The notes under the pieces were generated by a model that saw only the letters and a program-made list of their open reading frames with translations, was not told the origin of the DNA and did not search any database. Shown piece by piece: positions 1 to 10,932 of a stretch of DNA of 64,000 bases (within the stretch, counting starts at the first letter, position 1; each line of letters starts with the position of its first letter). This DNA comes from Rhynchopus sp. YZ270_cl-10 (Eukaryota > Euglenozoa > Diplonemea > Diplonemida > Diplonemidae). A program made the position numbers and the translations under genes. The stretch covers positions 248,001 to 312,000 of the forward strand of contig OZ037919.1 in NCBI GenBank assembly GCA_964035575.1, written 5' to 3'.

Positions 1-386
1 GCATGGTGCATGGTGCATGGTGCATGGTGCATGGTGCATGGTGCATGGTGCATGGTGCATGGTGCATGGTGCATGGTGCATGGTGCATGGTGCATGGTGC
101 ATGGTGCATGGTGCATGGTGCATGGTGCATGGTGCATGGTGCATGGTGCATGGTGCATGGTGCATGGTGCATGGTGCATGGTGCATGGTGCATGGTGCAT
201 GGTGCATGGTGCATGGTGCATGGTGCATGGTGCATGGTGCATGGTGCATGGTGCATGGTGCATGGTGCATGGTGCATGGTGCATGGTGCATGGTGCATGG
301 TGCATGGTGCATGGTGCATGGTACATGGTGCATGGTGCATGGTACATGGTGCATGGTGCATGGTGCATGGTGCATGGTGCATGGTT
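1..386. repeat. Heptamer tandem array (ATGGTGC)n
   Basis: About 55 head-to-tail copies of a 7-bp unit run from the left edge of the window, so the array may extend further left. A few late copies read catggtac instead of catggtgc, near 320-345. The unit contains no stop codon in any rotation on either strand, so long open frames (repeated MVHGAWC) cross it, but nothing suggests translation. It ends in a GC-rich spacer of about 250 bases before the first gene. Confidence 0.97.
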
Positions 387-639
387 AGCAGAGGGTGCAG
401 GAGGTGCTACTGTTTGTCGCTGCTCGGGTGGGTGGGGTGGGAGGGAGATGTCCCGACGTGTTGGCACTGCCTCCTCGCTGTTGCGTGGACGGCTGTAGTG
501 CCATCAGCGTTTGGGTACGTGTTTGAAATCGATTGTGGGTCCATGCCTGTGATGTCTGTGTGAGCTGAGCCATGCGTGTTGTATCTTCATTGTTCCGCTT
601 CTGCTTCAAGACTTCCCCAAACACTTCCCTTATCACACA

Positions 640-1033
640 ATGCCATCCTTCGACGCTCTGAAGGCTGTGGCGCAGGTGATCCAGAGTTTCCACGACCGCT
701 ACGAGGGTACCCCTCCTGCAAAGCTTGTTGCCTCTGCCCTAATCGGTGTGTACAATACTGCCCGTATTATACAGCACCAACAACGGGATGGCACACAATG
801 TGAAGCCCCCACCTGGGGGTGTGGGGTGGGGCGTACTGCTGGTCTTGGCAACTCCTGTACAACACGCACTCCGTATTGCACAGCCTCGACCCAGTGATAC
901 GTGAGGGAATGGGGTGGGGAGGGGGACATTGTCCATCACCTTGCGCATTCCTTCGCTAGGTGGCTAAGGGCGTTCCCGACACGCAGGCCTTTCAGAGGAG
1001 CCCCCGAAGACGAAGATGAAGAAGAAGAACTAG
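640..1033 (+). CDS. Small two-exon gene, product unknown (about 50 aa)
   Basis: A balanced-composition exon starts at ATG 640 and reads MPSFDALKAVAQVIQSFHDR and on to a small hydrophobic stretch ending near SALI. A GTGTGT donor at 746 can be joined to an acceptor after ...ACGCAG at 986, which keeps the frame and gives a short tail rich in Lys and Pro ending KMKKKN at 1031-1033. The total is 153 bases, about 50 residues. An alternative acceptor eight bases further on also keeps the frame, and one at 959 gives an Arg-rich end, so the second exon is uncertain. A short amphipathic start and basic end would suit a small membrane-associated subunit, but I do not recognise the family. Unspliced, the frame stays open to 897 with unlikely composition. 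Confidence 0.4.
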
Positions 1034-1650
1034 AGGGTTCAGCACCGGGTTCATGTTTCCATGATCCATAATAATTAGGGGATGAAAACTGCAGGCTTTG
1101 AACATTGGGTATTAGAAAGACGGAGTTTTGGTATTGTTATCTTGCTGGACGCCGTACGCTGTTGGGTGGGCGGGGGAGGGGGTGGGTGATGTTGGGAAGG
1201 GTGTGTCAGGAGTGGTGCCTCAGAAGCCTCAGAAAATGCACAGTGATTTTCTGTTCACGTCCAAACGGATGTGTTTGCCACTCTGCACCCCACAGACGTT
1301 GCTGCCTCTCCTGGAGGGTGTTCTGTATATGCCCCTTACACCCCAAAGCCAAGCGGGTGAAGGAAAAGGAACGTCTCGAAACGAGGTAAAAGGGGGGGAG
1401 GGTGTGCGGGTGGCGTCGGGAGGTGCAGCTCTGTGCAAGGTAGGTGGCGGAGCCTTGATGCACATCAGGGGGCCGTTGGTGGAGGAGAGGAAAGACAGCT
1501 GCCTGCAGCGAGAGAGGGGGGGTGTGCAACCGTGGAGGGGGCGTGGTGCCGGTACCAGGTGGAGACTTGTGGGGGGTGTGACGGAGGACGCAGCGGGGGC
1601 TGTGTTGGTTGTGAAGGAGCAGACGGGAGGCTGGGTCTGTGTCGAAGGAG
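1034..1650. other. G-rich spacer, no supported gene
   Basis: G-rich sequence with polypurine and GGGG runs lies between the small gene and the hexamer array. Frames on both strands stay open here mainly because stops are rare in G-rich DNA. The longest, on the minus strand, consists mostly of His-Arg repeats from the array. I see no splice pattern or family signature. Confidence 0.5.
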
Positions 1651-1826
1651 TGGCGGTGGCGGTGGCGGTGGCGGTGGCGGTGGCGGTGGCGGTGGCGGTG
1701 GCGGTGGCGGTGGCGGTGGCGGTGGCGGTGGCGGTGGCGGTGGCGGTGGCGGTGGCGGTGGCGGTGGCGGTGGCGGTGGCGGTGGCGGTGGCGGTGGCGG
1801 TGGCGGTGGCGGTGGCGGTGGCGGTG
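1650..1826. repeat. Hexamer tandem array (GGTGGC)n
   Basis: About 29 uninterrupted copies of GGTGGC. The three + frames read poly-Gly, Val-Ala and Arg-Trp repeats; the minus strand reads Arg-His. This is the only long array here whose period is a multiple of three, and it is not inside a convincing coding frame. The G-rich strand could form G-quadruplexes. Confidence 0.96.
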
Positions 1827-2515
1827 CAGTGGGGATGGGGGTCTAGACACTGGATAAGGAGTAGTACAGTTCTTCGTTAGTAAGCATGGTTGAAAAGCGC
1901 CGAAAAAGGCGTAGAAATGCTCTGGGTCGAGGTAGGGGACCTGGGTGGTGGTTGGGGCGGGTGAGTGGGAGCGGTCTGAACTGAGGAGAGACGGGACTGT
2001 ACGTGGGGCAGAGGGAGGGCTGCAGACTCCCCCCTTTTTTGATACAACCTGGTGCATCTCAGTAGAAGTGCACCTTTTTTTTGTGGGGTTGTTCTGGCAA
2101 GTGGCTGTCTGGGGCTAGCAACAGATTATCAAATAGTTTTTTAATGGGCTCTTTTTTTAAAAGGGAATCATCTTCACTCTTCACTCTCTCTCGCAACACT
2201 TCGCACAGTCGCTGCCATTACGACTCATTAGTGCTGCCCGAGTCGCATGCACTGAACATGCCCCTTCCCTGCAGTCGCAGCAAACAGGACCTCCTCTCGC
2301 CTCGCCTTGCGAGCAGATATGTCACAAGCAGAAAGTGCAGCAGCGAAAGTGACATGTCGGACACAAGCTGTTCTACGTATCAATAAGGTCACAATGAGGA
2401 CGGTCGTCTGATACGGGATGGGGGGCAGGGGGGCGGTTCATTTTTTTCCCCGTCGAACTGGTGTGGCTGGAAACAGCCCTAAAATAGTACTTAATAAGTA
2501 CAAAATAGCATACAC

Positions 2516-2632
2516 TGCAACGAGGCCGGCTCAGGCGTGGCTGAGGCGTGATTGTAAGTATTAGTGCGCCTCAGCCACGCCTCAGATAGATGTTCCAGAC
2601 GCCTATTTTCAGGTGCAGTCGGCCTCGCTGCA
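2516..2632. repeat. Inverted-repeat element, arms TGCAACGAGGCCG
   Basis: The ends TGCAACGAGGCCG (from 2516) and CGGCCTCGCTGCA (to 2632) are near-perfect inverted copies. Inside, GGCGTGGCTGAGGCG faces CGCCTCAGCCACGCC, so the 117 bases can fold into one long interrupted hairpin. It looks like a short foldback or MITE. I saw no second copy in the window and no clear target duplication. The surrounding 1830-3040 stretch is otherwise AT-rich spacer. Confidence 0.7.
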
Positions 2633-3043
2633 TTGTATGAAGGAAGTGCTAAAGTTATACTTTATTTTTTGGAGGGGTCAATTAAGTTGTGTACATTTTT
2701 TTTGGTGAGGAGGGGAGGCCTGGGGGACGGGATGGTTCACAACGATCAGAATTTTGTGAACATAATTTTTGCCCAGTGGCACACGGCGATAAGGGTCACA
2801 GAGTCACGTTTCTGACTGAGGGTCATCACATTTTCGAAAGCGCTGAATTTATCCCAAAAATGGTTTTCTCGTAGGAAAAAAATACCTTGTGTACAGCATG
2901 CAATGCATCCAGGCCGGGTCTAAACGAGTCTACGTGGGATAGGTGTAGACTCTGTTTGACTCGGTTAAATATCGAACTGCTTTCCTGTGGTTGAACCTCG
3001 TCACCTGGGTCTATCCACTGACGGGTGCTCTAGTGTATTACAT

Positions 3044-3408
3044 TCACGTTGTCCTCAAGCCTTCCACCTCATGCTGCAGTAAGCGAAGAAGAGACTTCGG
3101 TTCTGGCAACTGCTCGTCTTCCGCAGCAGCATCCGGAGCAGCAACACCCGTGAACACGTTGGTTTGCACTTTGAACCAGCGTGACTCCCTGAGGCACGTA
3201 TGAAGAAAGCAAGCGTTGAAGGACTGAAGGACTTCACCATTGCTACAGCACCAGAATGTCCGGTGTAGAGCTGTTTGAACACGAAGTTCTTAAGCTCGTG
3301 CCCGAAGCAGACAATGGCCCCCTCCCAGTCCTTCAACCCTCGTTGGGCGTCCCGCTGTAGGTTAATACAAACAATCCTGATGGGTGATCCCTTCTCCAAG
3401 TTGCTCAT
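3044..3408 (-). pseudogene. Broken antisense gene fragment, unknown family
   Basis: The minus strand carries a GC-richer island starting at ATG 3406-3408 (MSNLEKGSPIRIVCINLQRD and on) and ending at a TGA at 3044-3046. The first half and the second half (ending in an acidic, Leu-rich tail, LLRLLQHEVEGLRTT) each have coding character, but they lie in different frames, so the reading frame is interrupted once. I do not recognise the family. It is the clearest minus-strand coding-like sequence outside an intron. It could be a decayed gene, a copied exon, or a small live gene with an unusual intron. The + strand of the interval has no coherent frame. Confidence 0.35.
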
Positions 3409-3635
3409 TTTTATTGTGTGTGTGTTTGATAACTAGTAGGGGTAATTCTTGCGCAGAATATGGCCCCATGTGTGTGTTTGTGCAAGGTTTTATATTGCTT
3501 CCATCGATCACGGCAACAAGGCTGCACGTTACCACAGTCCCAACGGAGTAAACAACTCGTTGTGACTCGGTTTAGAACTCGGTTTCAGCTTTTTGGGGTA
3601 CTTTCCGCCCCGACTCGGCCTGGATGCATTGTGTG

Positions 3636-3972
3636 GTACAGTGTACAGTGTACAGTGTACAGTGTACAGTGTACAGTGTACAGTGTACAGTGTACAGTGT
3701 ACAGTGTACAGTGTACAGTGTACAGTGTACAGTGTACAGTGTACAGTGTACAGTGTACAGTGTACAGTGTACAGTGTACAGTGTACAGTGTACAGTGTAC
3801 AGTGTACAGTGTACAGTGTACAGTGTACAGTGTACAGTGTACAGTGTACAGTGTACAGTGTACAGTGTACAGTGTACAGTGTACAGTGTACAGTGTACAG
3901 TGTACAGTGTACAGTGTACAGTGTACAGTGTACAGTGTACAGTGTACAGTGTACAGTGTACAGTGTACAGTG
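3636..3972. repeat. Heptamer tandem array (GTACAGT)n
   Basis: About 48 perfect copies of a 7-bp unit containing the palindrome TGTACA. No stop occurs in any rotation on either strand; the + frames read repeats of VYSVQCT. The flanks are unremarkable AT-rich spacer, so it is probably not coding. Confidence 0.97.
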
Positions 3973-4806
3973 CCCTTTCGAGTGAATTTTTCTCTAGTCA
4001 ACAACTTGGCCATTTCCGCTATATGGACCCTACCACTGCCACTGACTGGGTTTGGCTCAAAAAATGCAAACGCCATCTTCAAATTTCCGCCAACACCAAA
4101 AACAAATAAAAAGAGGGTATCCCCTATCCTGGTAGAACCCACACGAGACTTACGGGAGAACCACGGAGAATCTTGAGGGGGGTCACAACTAAATTTATTT
4201 TTGAAAAGCCCCCCTGGTGTAAAAGTATACGAGAAGTACTAAAAGTTACACTTTATTTTCGGCCCAGCCACACCACGAACGGGAAAAAAAATAATGGAAC
4301 GGGGTCTGTCGGAAATACGAGATGCGTTCAAACACGTTGTGTGTTCGCTTTACTCCTCTGTGTGTAGGGGCAGGTGGGGAGGGGGTAATGGGGGGGTTTG
4401 GATGTGTGTGTGTCCATCCAGGTTCCTGAAGTTTCGGTTCGTCTCTGTTTGTTTTTGTTTTTTTTTAAGCGCAACATAATGGACGCAGGCGCAACAAGAT
4501 TCAGCCAGCGTTTCTTTTCTCTCCCTGTTTTGAGTCAATCCTCTCCCAGCAGGTCTGTTCGTGTTTTTGGAGTCAAAAATTTGGGCAAATTCCTGCATGG
4601 AGTATTTGCTCTTTTTTTGTGAGAGGTTGACTCCCAGTTCTGTCCCAAACCACTTCTCCCTTCGGGATTTCGTTATTGTGCCTTGTTGTGCATGGAAGCT
4701 TCCTATAGGTGTCTTTTTAAAACGTCGTTGTCGTGCCCCTTTTTTTTGATTTTTTTTTTTTTTTGCGTCCTGTTCAGCCCCGCCGCCAGGATTTTGGGTT
4801 TTGAAA

Positions 4807-5334
4807 AAGTTCTGTTGATGGTCCAAAAAAAAAATTTCGCGCTTCGCGCGAAAACCCCTACAAAGCTCCTTCTCGTGGCCTCCGGCGGAGAGACGCATGT
4901 TCCCCAAGCCCGGTCAGAGTTCCTCCGAATCAACGACATTTGCTCTTTCCCTCTCACCAGGCTGTACATTGTACTCTACGGTGGCCGTCCACAAGCCGTA
5001 GTGGTGTCAGCCTTCTTATCAGTAAGCAGCGGTCATGACACCCAAAGGTTCCTGGCGAAGCCACGGTACGCAACAATTACAAAAAAAAATGTTCCCATAT
5101 AATGGAACTGCGGTGGTGGAGCTGCTTGCGCCGCAGGCGCACGGTACGCAACTTTTTTTTTTTTTCACCACCCGATTTTAACTTTTTTGGGACGTTTGAG
5201 CACTCACCTCTCCATATCTTCTTCTCCTGAGATTTTTTGACAAGTAGAACGGGTCTGAACCACTCAACAGAACTTTTTTTTTTTTTTTTTTTTTTTTCGT
5301 TTTCAAAAAGTTCTGTTGACCATCAACAGAACTT
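4807..5334. mobile_element. Inverted-repeat element, ends AAGTTCTGTTGATGG
   Basis: The left end AAGTTCTGTTGATGGTC and the right end CATCAACAGAACTT are inverted copies; the right end is itself a palindrome at 5308-5334. A second, shorter copy lies at 23897-24142 with the same ends and the same inner block (the region near 5170-5265 matches 23970-24070 closely). Inside are two hairpin modules that each carry the word CGGTACGC, near 5055-5080 and 5125-5150. No protein-coding frame is present, so it is a non-autonomous DNA element. Related modules also occur at 13512, 19418, 51285-51395 and 63823-63955. Confidence 0.6.
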
Positions 5335-5648
5335 TGCTAGGTGGCGGCCCCCCTGGTCCTGTTAGCTTTGCTGTAAAAGGTGGTTTGCACTTTCAACCTC
5401 TCTTTTGTTGTTGTAATGTGTACATTGGAATGAGACTCCTTCATCAGTAATATCTTTGCTAGCGAGTATCTTTTTTTTTTGCTTTTCCAAGGGAGGGGGG
5501 GAAAAGATTTATTTTTTCATGTTGTGTCAAACAGATGTCTACTGCCTATTTGGCGAAGTTCAATGTGGAAAAGAAAAGAAGAAAAAAAAAAATCTGGATA
5601 GTGATGAAGACCTGCCCGTAGCTACACTAAACCAACCAATTATCAAAG

Positions 5649-5715
5649 ACAGCGGAGATTGCACAAACTGTGGCAACACAACCGAGGCAACTACACTAAA
5701 CCAACCAATTATCAA
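5649..5715 (+). repeat. Dispersed short repeat, CAACACAACCGAGGCAACTA family
   Basis: A block of about 65 bases beginning GGAGATTGCACAAC and ending before an A-rich tail recurs at 12895-12960, 13898-13965, 28270-28335 and 42476-42540, and inverted at 49433-49490. Partial copies lie at 12530-12580 and 15113-15145. Copies sit in spacer DNA on both strands and usually adjoin an A or T tract, which suits a short retroposon or a MITE fragment. I could not define its true ends. Confidence 0.75.
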
Positions 5716-6485
5716 AAGGAAGAAATAAAGTAAAATAGCTGCGTTCAACACAAAAAGAACACTCATAATCTTTCCTGAATGTTATCAAGATCAGTTGGTG
5801 GACAGTATTGTCTGGTTTCCCCCTTTCCTTCAGGGGGAGAAATTTTATTTTTCCACGAGGCGAAATTTTCCATACACCCTGCTCAAAGGTGGACGGAGTT
5901 TCGCCATATTTTCTTCAAAATATGCACAACTAGTACACTGTTCACGAGAGGGCTTTTGTATTTCAAGACAACTCTTTTTTTTAATTATTTTATTTGCTTT
6001 TCAGCCGGATGGCTTGGCATCGTACAGTGGTTCACTCGGAGGTGGGCCTGCATTCAACAGCTACCATTTATTGTATACAGGATTATATTCCTGCTCACAA
6101 CCTCCCTCGTGGCAACCGTGTGCATGCCAATGAAGTGCTCTCTGGGGGTTCGATAACCCCGCATAGAACCAGAGTCTTTGCATTTGGTTGATGGACGGTG
6201 AGGCGTTTGCACTTTCAATTTCTCTTTATTGTGCTTCAACTGAAGAAAATCCGTGACACCTTTTTTAAGGTGTCTCTGTCTTCGGTATTTGCACTGATAT
6301 TATTAAAGATGGTTAAGCCCAGCAGGCTTAGTCATCCTAGGTTCGTTAAAAAAAAATCTTCTTTTCTTCGTTTTATTGGGAGGAAAGGAGTCACTTTGGG
6401 TGCACATTTCTCAAGTGCTTTCCACATTACTTTGAACTGAAAATGAAATTAATTTATATTGCGTTTTGAAGAACGCCATGAAGCA

Positions 6486-6608
6486 CAGTGGTTAAACAAA
6501 GTTTACGCCTAAACTAAAGGCGGAATTGAAATCGATGGCGGAAATTACTTTAAGTGGAATTTTTCTTAGGCGGGCACTTTTCTTGGGCGGAACTTTGTTT
6601 AACCACTG
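6486..6608. mobile_element. Short inverted-repeat element (MITE), CAGTGGTTAAACAAAG ends
   Basis: CAGTGGTTAAACAAAGTT at 6486 faces AACTTTGTTTAACCACTG ending at 6608, an 18-bp perfect terminal inverted repeat around about 87 inner bases that also carry GGCGGAA-type subrepeats. Ends starting CAGTG are common in Tc1/mariner-like families, but the expected TA duplication is seen only on the right side, so the superfamily is not settled. Confidence 0.7.
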
Positions 6609-7224
6609 TACGACAGTCTTAGGGTCATCTTATCAAACTTTTTCAAACATAGGAAAAATGGGTAATCCAAAATACTGTCGTTTCCCCCCGCCCTTTTGTC
6701 GTTTTTTTATTATATTGTTGTGCCTGCATCCGGGAGGTGTCTGGACAATTGGAACCAATTTTTTTTTTTTTTGTTGTATCAACTTTGCTCAGCTTACCTC
6801 TGTGTAACGACGTTCGTTAAAGAAGGTGCGTCAGAAGGTGTGCAGTATGTCCGAGGTGGTTGCATTCCTCTTCGGAACGGTGCGCCATCCTATTTTTAAA
6901 ACGTTTTATCGGCAGAAGGTGCGCGGTGTGTATCCATTAATATAAAAGTTTTTGCCGGCATTTGCACACTCAGCAGAGGCAGTGGAAGGCAACCAACCTG
7001 TCTCTTTCTTTGCCCGCCTCTTCTCTCTCCTTGTGCACCAAGAAAACAAGAAATGCAAAAGTCAATGCATCTTGTTCTTTTTTTGAGCAGAACAAAACTA
7101 AAAAAACCGATTCCCAGCTAATTGCTTCAGCCTTCTCGTGGTTCCGTTCTGCCTGACAAAAAGCAAATGTTTGTGTTTGAGATGGGTTTTCGTTGTTCGC
7201 AAGATTTTCTCACTGCGTTACAAC

Positions 7225-7400
7225 CCAACCCCAGTACTTTGACTGGTCGGTTTTTGACCGGTCAAAACCGGTCAACCTGAGAAAATGTACTGGTCATGAC
7301 CAGTACCTACTAAGATTCTGCGTGCTGGAGACACATAAACTTAGTCGGCATTGGTCAGTTTTTGTAGAAAATGTACTGGTCATTGGCCAGTGCTTTGCCT
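7225..7400. repeat. Palindromic module cluster (ACTGGTCATGACCAGT)
   Basis: Several palindromes built on GGTC/GACC lie close together: TTGACCGGTCAAAACCGGTC near 7252, ACTGGTCATGACCAGT near 7287-7303, and a looser copy at 7374-7392. The layout resembles the ends of the foldback elements elsewhere in the window, but I could not find outer boundaries. Confidence 0.5.
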
Positions 7401-8268
7401 TGACCAGACCGCTGTGTACAGAAATTCGGTTTGATTTAACCCACACATTATTTTATATTTCTCAGTGCCTGCTGTCCCAGAGGCGTTTGCACTATCAATC
7501 TTCACTTTTGTTTTGTGCTGTGTATCAATGAAGTTTCCCTCCGCGGTTCGATAACCCGCGTAGGTGCCTGCGTCCACAGAGATGTTTGTACTTACAACTT
7601 TCCATTTTTATCCGTTTTCTCCATTACTCAAACAACCCCCCTCCCACAACGCTATGTTCTGTTTTTTTTAGGTTTTGGTTATTAGTGGTTATGTTCTGTT
7701 CCCGGTCCCGAAAAAGAAAAGCTAAATCCATCATGGATTTTAGTATCTAAACAAACAACGTAGATACCATAAATGGTGACGCACGTTGTCCATCTTCCCT
7801 CCCCCTCTTTTGTATTTGTGTCGGTGAAGCCGTTCTCTTATGGTACGGAAGACCCACGTCCCCACCCTTTGCATGAGCTCGACTGAGATGCGTTTTACGT
7901 TTTTCAACCACTCTAATGGTGTGGCTGAAAGGGGGTGCTATTGTTCTACTTTCTGCTACTTTCTGCTATTTTGGGGTCGTCAGGCACACCATCTAATGTT
8001 TCGGTGAGGTGTTTGCACTTTTTCCAACTCCTTTTTGTTAGTGGGGTTAAAAGGGGTTAAAAGATACCACATAAAAAGAGAGTTGGGAACATTCTTGTTG
8101 ATCCCTTATACCTATGCTGCCAACTTATTGAATGCATATGTTGAAAAACTTCTCTTTGTGAGATACGTAGTTTGGGGGGCATTCTCTCAAGGGTGCTGTT
8201 TTCCTCCCGAATTTACCCTCTCGATTTAAGTTTTTTTTGCATCTTTCTTTCAGATGTAAAACCACGAA

Positions 8269-8380
8269 ATGGATTGTAGGACTGCATGGTTAGGGTGTCC
8301 AACCCCCCGGTACAGCTGGTCATTGTACCAAGGTGGTACTGTGCACGAGAGGGCCGTATTTCAAGTCAACTTTCTTTTTT
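8269..8380 (+). repeat. Dispersed repeat, GGATTGTAGGACTGCATGG family
   Basis: This is the commonest dispersed repeat in the window. A full unit runs from about GATGAGTGGAAGCG through GGATTGTAGGACTGCATGG, a CCCCCGGTACA block and a GTACCAAAGGTACACTG block to CACGAGAGGGCTTTGTATTT, followed by a T tract. Copies with the first half lie near 8768, 16893, 31735, 36535, 48042, 49176, 52820, 53203 and 59601, and reversed at 24237-24365. The second half alone recurs near 5938, 9389, 12784, 34765, 46050, 47928, 52285 and 58211. The fixed orientation of the T tract suggests copying through RNA or a T-rich tail. No tRNA-type promoter boxes are clear. Confidence 0.8.
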
Positions 8381-8389
8381 TTTCCCACG

Positions 8390-8440
8390 GAGTCTTAGTG
8401 CCCGCCCCTAGAGGCGTTTGCACTATCGACTCTGCCTTTT
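8390..8440 (+). repeat. Dispersed short repeat, CCCAGAGGCGTTTGCAC family
   Basis: The block GTGCCTGCGTCCCAGAGGCG, followed by TTTGCACTATCAACTT, recurs with changes near 6200, 7485, 8400, 24770, 25005 and 57930, each time leading into a T-rich stretch. Here the first half is altered (CCCCTAGAGGCG). It often lies next to other short repeat families, so it may be one module of a larger composite. Confidence 0.6.
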
Positions 8441-9627
8441 ATTTGGTCTACCGAGTATTGGCAAAAAAAGGAAATAGAATCGACGGAAGGTGCGTATCAG
8501 CAAGGTGTTCTTTTTAATTCAGTATTTGTTTTATCACACCCATACAGCGAAAAAAAACGCAAATTTGCAACGAAAAACGTTCTTTTTTTCCTTTGTTCCG
8601 CTAGGATTAGCGCCTCAGGGATTGTACTCCATTGGAGTCTCTCTCCCCCACACTGCAAAAACGGGCCAAAAGGGACCCCAATCAGACCCTGCATCATTTG
8701 TGTCTTCAACCATTCAGCGGATGAGAGGAAGCGGGGATTAGGCCATATCAGATGTATACCTCGAAATGGATTGAGGACTGCATGGTTGGGTGGGGGGTTC
8801 ACCCCGACGTACCGGTTATGCACCTGAGGTGCACTGTTCATGAGAGAGCTTTGTATTTCAAGTCAAACTTTTTGTTTTTTCTTTTTATTCACTTGTCATA
8901 TCCTGAAGTCAGATTCTGTTTTTATTATTGGTGGCTTAGCTGCGTCAGTGAGAGGACATAGCCAGATACAGCATTGTCTTTTTCTCTGTATTTTGAAATT
9001 TCAATTTTATTTTGTCTGTGTTAGTCTGGTGACGAAGCCCTTTTCAGCACACCCTTGGCGGGATACATCTGAGAATGTACTTCACCAGATTTTTTTTTTT
9101 TTGTGAAAAAAGTTTAGCCAAGTTTGTAGGTTACAGTGGGAAGAGAAAAAAAAATAGTTTCTGCGCTCTACGTGAGCAGAGGCGTGTGGTTTTGCTCTAT
9201 CAGCTCCACCTTTGTTTGTTTGTTTGCTTTTTTCTTTTATCCGATCCTTTTTTTTGTGTGTGTCTGCACAAACGAGGTGCATTCATACTACAAGATTGTC
9301 TTTTTTGTTCTGTCCTCTTCTCTTCCCCTATTCCCTGTGCAAGGAAACATCCAAATGGATTTCCGAATTAATTTTCTCTTTTCAAGGTACACTGTTTCAC
9401 GAGAGGGCTTTGTATTTCAACCCTTTTTCTTTATATCAACCATTGCAATCCCTTCCCCATTCTTTCCCATAACACACGCCTTACCCCCTTCTTTTGAGGT
9501 TTTAAAAGGTTGTAAATACGGCTGCACCCGTAGTCGAGAAATCACTTTTTTTAAAATTTGGTTTACACTACGGTACCGGGCAAGCCGTTAGGTTTCCTTT
9601 TTTACACCTTCTGTTGTTGGGCCGCCC

Positions 9628-9700
9628 TTTCATCCGGATGGCTGGCATCGTACATGTGGGTCAGTAGGGAAGGCCTGCATTCAACAAACTACCCATTTTT
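9628..9700 (+). repeat. Dispersed short repeat, ATCCGGATGGCTGGCATCGT family
   Basis: A block of about 65 bases starting CATCCGGATGGCTGGCATCG and ending before a T tract recurs at 6001-6065, 15282-15345 and 59820-59885. It is followed by CTGCATTCAACA-like sequence in several copies. The boundaries are unclear. Confidence 0.65.
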
Positions 9701-10261
9701 TTTTTTTGTTCTTCTTCCCCTCATTTTTCTTCCTTGCAAGCTATTTTCCCTCACAGAAATGCTTCCACCTTTTGGAGGTATTTTCCCTAAGGGAAACAGC
9801 TTTGCCACCAGGTACACCCTTTTTTTGTTTTGTTTTTTTTTAAAAGGTGATGTGGGCACACAGAGGCTCCATCTTACCAAAAAAACACCTTTTCTCTTTT
9901 CCTTCTTTTTCCACCCTCTTCCGGATTAAAAAAAAAATACGTCATGTCCTCCCCGCTCTATTACAAGCCTCTCCCCTAGCTGGAGGTGATGCAACAGATA
10001 TCCACAACCCTACTGTACTCTAGGAAGTTCATGTAGGTGTCTATATGAGGTGACATTGAGGACACATTTTTTGTGCAAAAAGGCATTTGTACAAATTCAA
10101 ACAAATTCCCCAAACAAAATAGAAGGATTCTGACACCTGCAAAGCGTACTCCTTTTGTTTTCTTTTAAGGATCCTGTGAAGAAAAAAAAACCCCCCGTGG
10201 CCGGCTATCTATAGTGATAGTAGTCTATAATCAAAGAAAATTTTTTTATTCCTACGAAGCT

Positions 10262-10340
10262 TGCTTTAAAGGGGAAATAGTATTACCGGTACGGTCGCCA
10301 ATCATCCCTCAAACAGGAGGATTGTGCAATCAACGAAAAA
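10262..10340 (+). repeat. Dispersed short repeat, TACGGTCGCCAATCATCCCT family
   Basis: A block of about 75 bases (AAAGGGGAAATAGTATTACC, then the named word, then a GCAATCAACGAAAAA end) recurs at 29805-29875 and 52950-53030. A further segment, 10383-10490, is a near-identical copy of 9913-10015, so part of this stretch is duplicated about 470 bases apart. No gene is evident in 5.4-17 kb; it holds such repeats, T tracts and the elements listed separately. Confidence 0.75.
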
Positions 10341-10932
10341 ACCTTTTTTTCCTTTTACTTACCTACCGATCCTACTATTTCCACCTGCCCTCTTCCGGAT
10401 TAAAAAAAAAATACGTCATGTCCTCCCCGCTCTATTACAAGCCTCTCCCCTAGCTGGAGGTGATGCAACAGATATCCACAACCCTACTGGACTCTATTCC
10501 GATTGCAAGGGATAACCCACACCCGCACCCCCCTGGTCAATGTTCCGCCCTTAGGAAACTACCCATGTCAGCTTTCAAAAAAAAAACACTCGGGCACTGT
10601 GTTACGTCTTTAGTCTTACATCTGCAGCAATTTTTTTTTGTGTGTTTTTTTGTGCTGAATTGATTTGCTCATACACTAATCAACAAAATGAGGTGCGAGC
10701 GTTTAACCAAAAATGCCCTCTTTCAAAGTACTGTTCCCATTTTATTATATAGAAAAGCTTCGTGTGAAAGCACGCCTTTTGGGCACACCTTTTTGTTTTG
10801 GCATTTCTTTTTTCTTTTCAGGACTCTGTTCCTATGTTTTTTTTTCTGTTGTTTTTAAAACGTTCTTTCCTGGGGTATGGGAGGGTTTTTGTTACAACTT
10901 CCCTCTCCCCCCTCCACCCCTCCTTGGCTGTG

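Noticed and set aside
3-563. Long open frames across the heptamer arrays as repeat proteins
   Set aside because: The units simply lack stop codons in every rotation on both strands. Flanking sequence shows no coding composition, and two of the arrays lie in introns.
1206-2057. A 283-residue minus-strand frame with His-Arg repeats
   Set aside because: It is created by the GGTGGC array and G-rich flanks; the non-repeat parts are Pro, Arg and His-rich low-complexity sequence with no motif.
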